A DNA stretch of 7,129 bases from CAVBBU01 sp963593765 (GTDB taxonomy: Bacteria; Bacillota; Clostridia; Lachnospirales; Lachnospiraceae): positions 1 through 7,129 of the forward strand of contig CAVBBU010000094.1 in assembly GCA_963593765.1 (NCBI GenBank), in the 5' to 3' direction. A program made the position numbers and the translations under genes. This document shows, piece after piece, positions 6,809 through 7,129 of the stretch. The notes under the pieces were generated by a model. It had not been told where the DNA came from and searched no databases. It saw only the letters and a list, made by a program, of their open reading frames with translations. How positions within the stretch are numbered: the stretch's first letter is position 1; each line of letters opens with the position of its first letter.

Positions 6809-6821
6809 AGCCTCATCTTTT
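6795..6821 (+). terminator. Rho-independent terminator ending the uxaA-to-kinase cluster
   Basis: A 9-base-pair stem, AGATGAGGC (6795-6803) with GCCTCATCT (6810-6818), encloses the loop GGTAAA and runs into TTTTCCTT. The left arm lies in the last codons of the second kinase and the loop contains its TAA stop. The T run is interrupted by CC, so efficiency may be moderate. Confidence 0.75.
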
Positions 6822-6936
6822 CCTTCAAACCCACTTTTTACGTTAGTAGTTAGTGGATAGTGACAAGTAATTAGGCTTGTGATAGATATAAAGATAAATC
6901 TTTAAATTAAATTAAGGAAAGGGAGTAAAAAGGATT
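6822..6936 (+). other. Intergenic leader of the last gene
   Basis: This is a 115-base AT-rich gap. GTGACA at 6860-6865 resembles a -35 box and TATAAA at 6887-6892 a -10 box, but the spacing of 21 bases is too long to call a promoter with confidence. GGAAAGGGAG at 6916-6925 is a plausible ribosome binding site 11 bases before the ATG at 6937. A 5-base inverted repeat, ACAAG and CTTGT (6863-6867, 6876-6880), is too short to interpret. Confidence 0.35.
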
Positions 6937-7129
6937 ATGATTAAAAGAAATATAAAGAAAGGAACAGCACTCTTACTTACTTAAACCTTACAAATGTATT
7001 ATTTGCATCAGCAGCGGAAGCACCAAAAGTAAATACACAAGATAGTCAAGCACAAGGACTATCAGAATTAGGACTAATATCTGGTGAAGATAAAAAGGGT
7101 ATTATTGCAGATGGAACAGCAATGACACT
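6937..7129 (+). pseudogene. Secreted protein start with frameshift in the signal peptide (partial)
   Basis: From the ATG at 6937 the frame reads MIKRNIKKGTALLLT and stops at TAA 6982-6984. The -1/+2 frame then stays open to the window edge, beginning NLTNVLFASAAEAPKV and continuing with SELGLISGEDKKG. Joined, these form a classic signal peptide: basic start, hydrophobic core, and an ASA or AEA cleavage site. The mature start's LGLISG resembles the opening of S-layer-homology repeats, but it is too short to assign. The second frame has no start codon of its own between its last upstream stop (6942-6944) and the hydrophobic region. One extra CTTA unit, or a net gain of one base before the TAA, would restore the frame. 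It may be a broken gene, a phase-variable gene in its off state, or a sequence error. Confidence 0.55.
6972..6983 (+). repeat. (CTTA)3 tetranucleotide repeat at the frameshift
   Basis: Three tandem CTTA units lie in the hydrophobic core codons of the predicted signal peptide, and the premature TAA begins inside the last unit. Going from three to four units would join the two frames without a stop. Three copies is short for a slipping repeat, so this is suggestive only. Confidence 0.6.

Noticed and set aside
6945..7129. Treating the second frame of the last gene as a normal intact gene
   Set aside because: That frame has no start codon between its last upstream stop and the hydrophobic segment, while the only good ribosome binding site and ATG are in the other frame.

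Overview
The window is a compact hexuronate-degradation locus. The DNA is AT-rich, uses ATA and AGA codons heavily, has strong GGAGG-type ribosome binding sites, and its protein sequences look like those of Firmicutes. It suggests a low-GC Clostridia chromosome, most likely a gut-type, pectin-using member of the Lachnospiraceae. That placement is inferred from sequence style only.

Layout. Bases 1-147 hold at most the last codons of an unrecognised gene. A strong terminator (150-185) serves uxaC (uronate isomerase, minus strand, 204-1607). A 151-base divergent control region (1608-1758) separates uxaC from a plus-strand cluster: uxaA (altronate dehydratase, 1759-3237), an IclR-family regulator resembling KdgR (3237-3986, overlapping uxaA by one base), KDPG aldolase (4063-4713), a 2-keto-3-deoxygluconate kinase of the PfkB family (4740-5771), and a second, diverged PfkB kinase (5780-6808). 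A hairpin terminator overlapping the end of the second kinase (6795-6821) closes the cluster. After a 115-base gap, a probable secreted protein begins at 6937. Its signal-peptide frame is broken within a (CTTA)3 repeat, and the gene runs off the window end.

How the genes work together. UxaC converts galacturonate to tagaturonate (and glucuronate to fructuronate). A reductase not present here would give altronate, which UxaA dehydrates to 2-keto-3-deoxygluconate (KDG). KdgK phosphorylates KDG to KDPG, and the aldolase splits KDPG into pyruvate and glyceraldehyde-3-phosphate. The regulator is probably the local KDG- or uronate-responsive switch.

The most interesting signals are: (a) a candidate operator word, CATATRTACG or its reverse complement, near all three likely promoters, occurring as pairs exactly 20 bases apart before uxaA and before the aldolase gene; (b) a well-formed internal promoter whose -35 box overlaps the regulator's stop codon; (c) the tandem pair of diverged kinases; (d) the CTTA-repeat frameshift in the last gene. 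No mobile element, CRISPR array, tRNA or rRNA was seen, and nothing here is clearly a new system.
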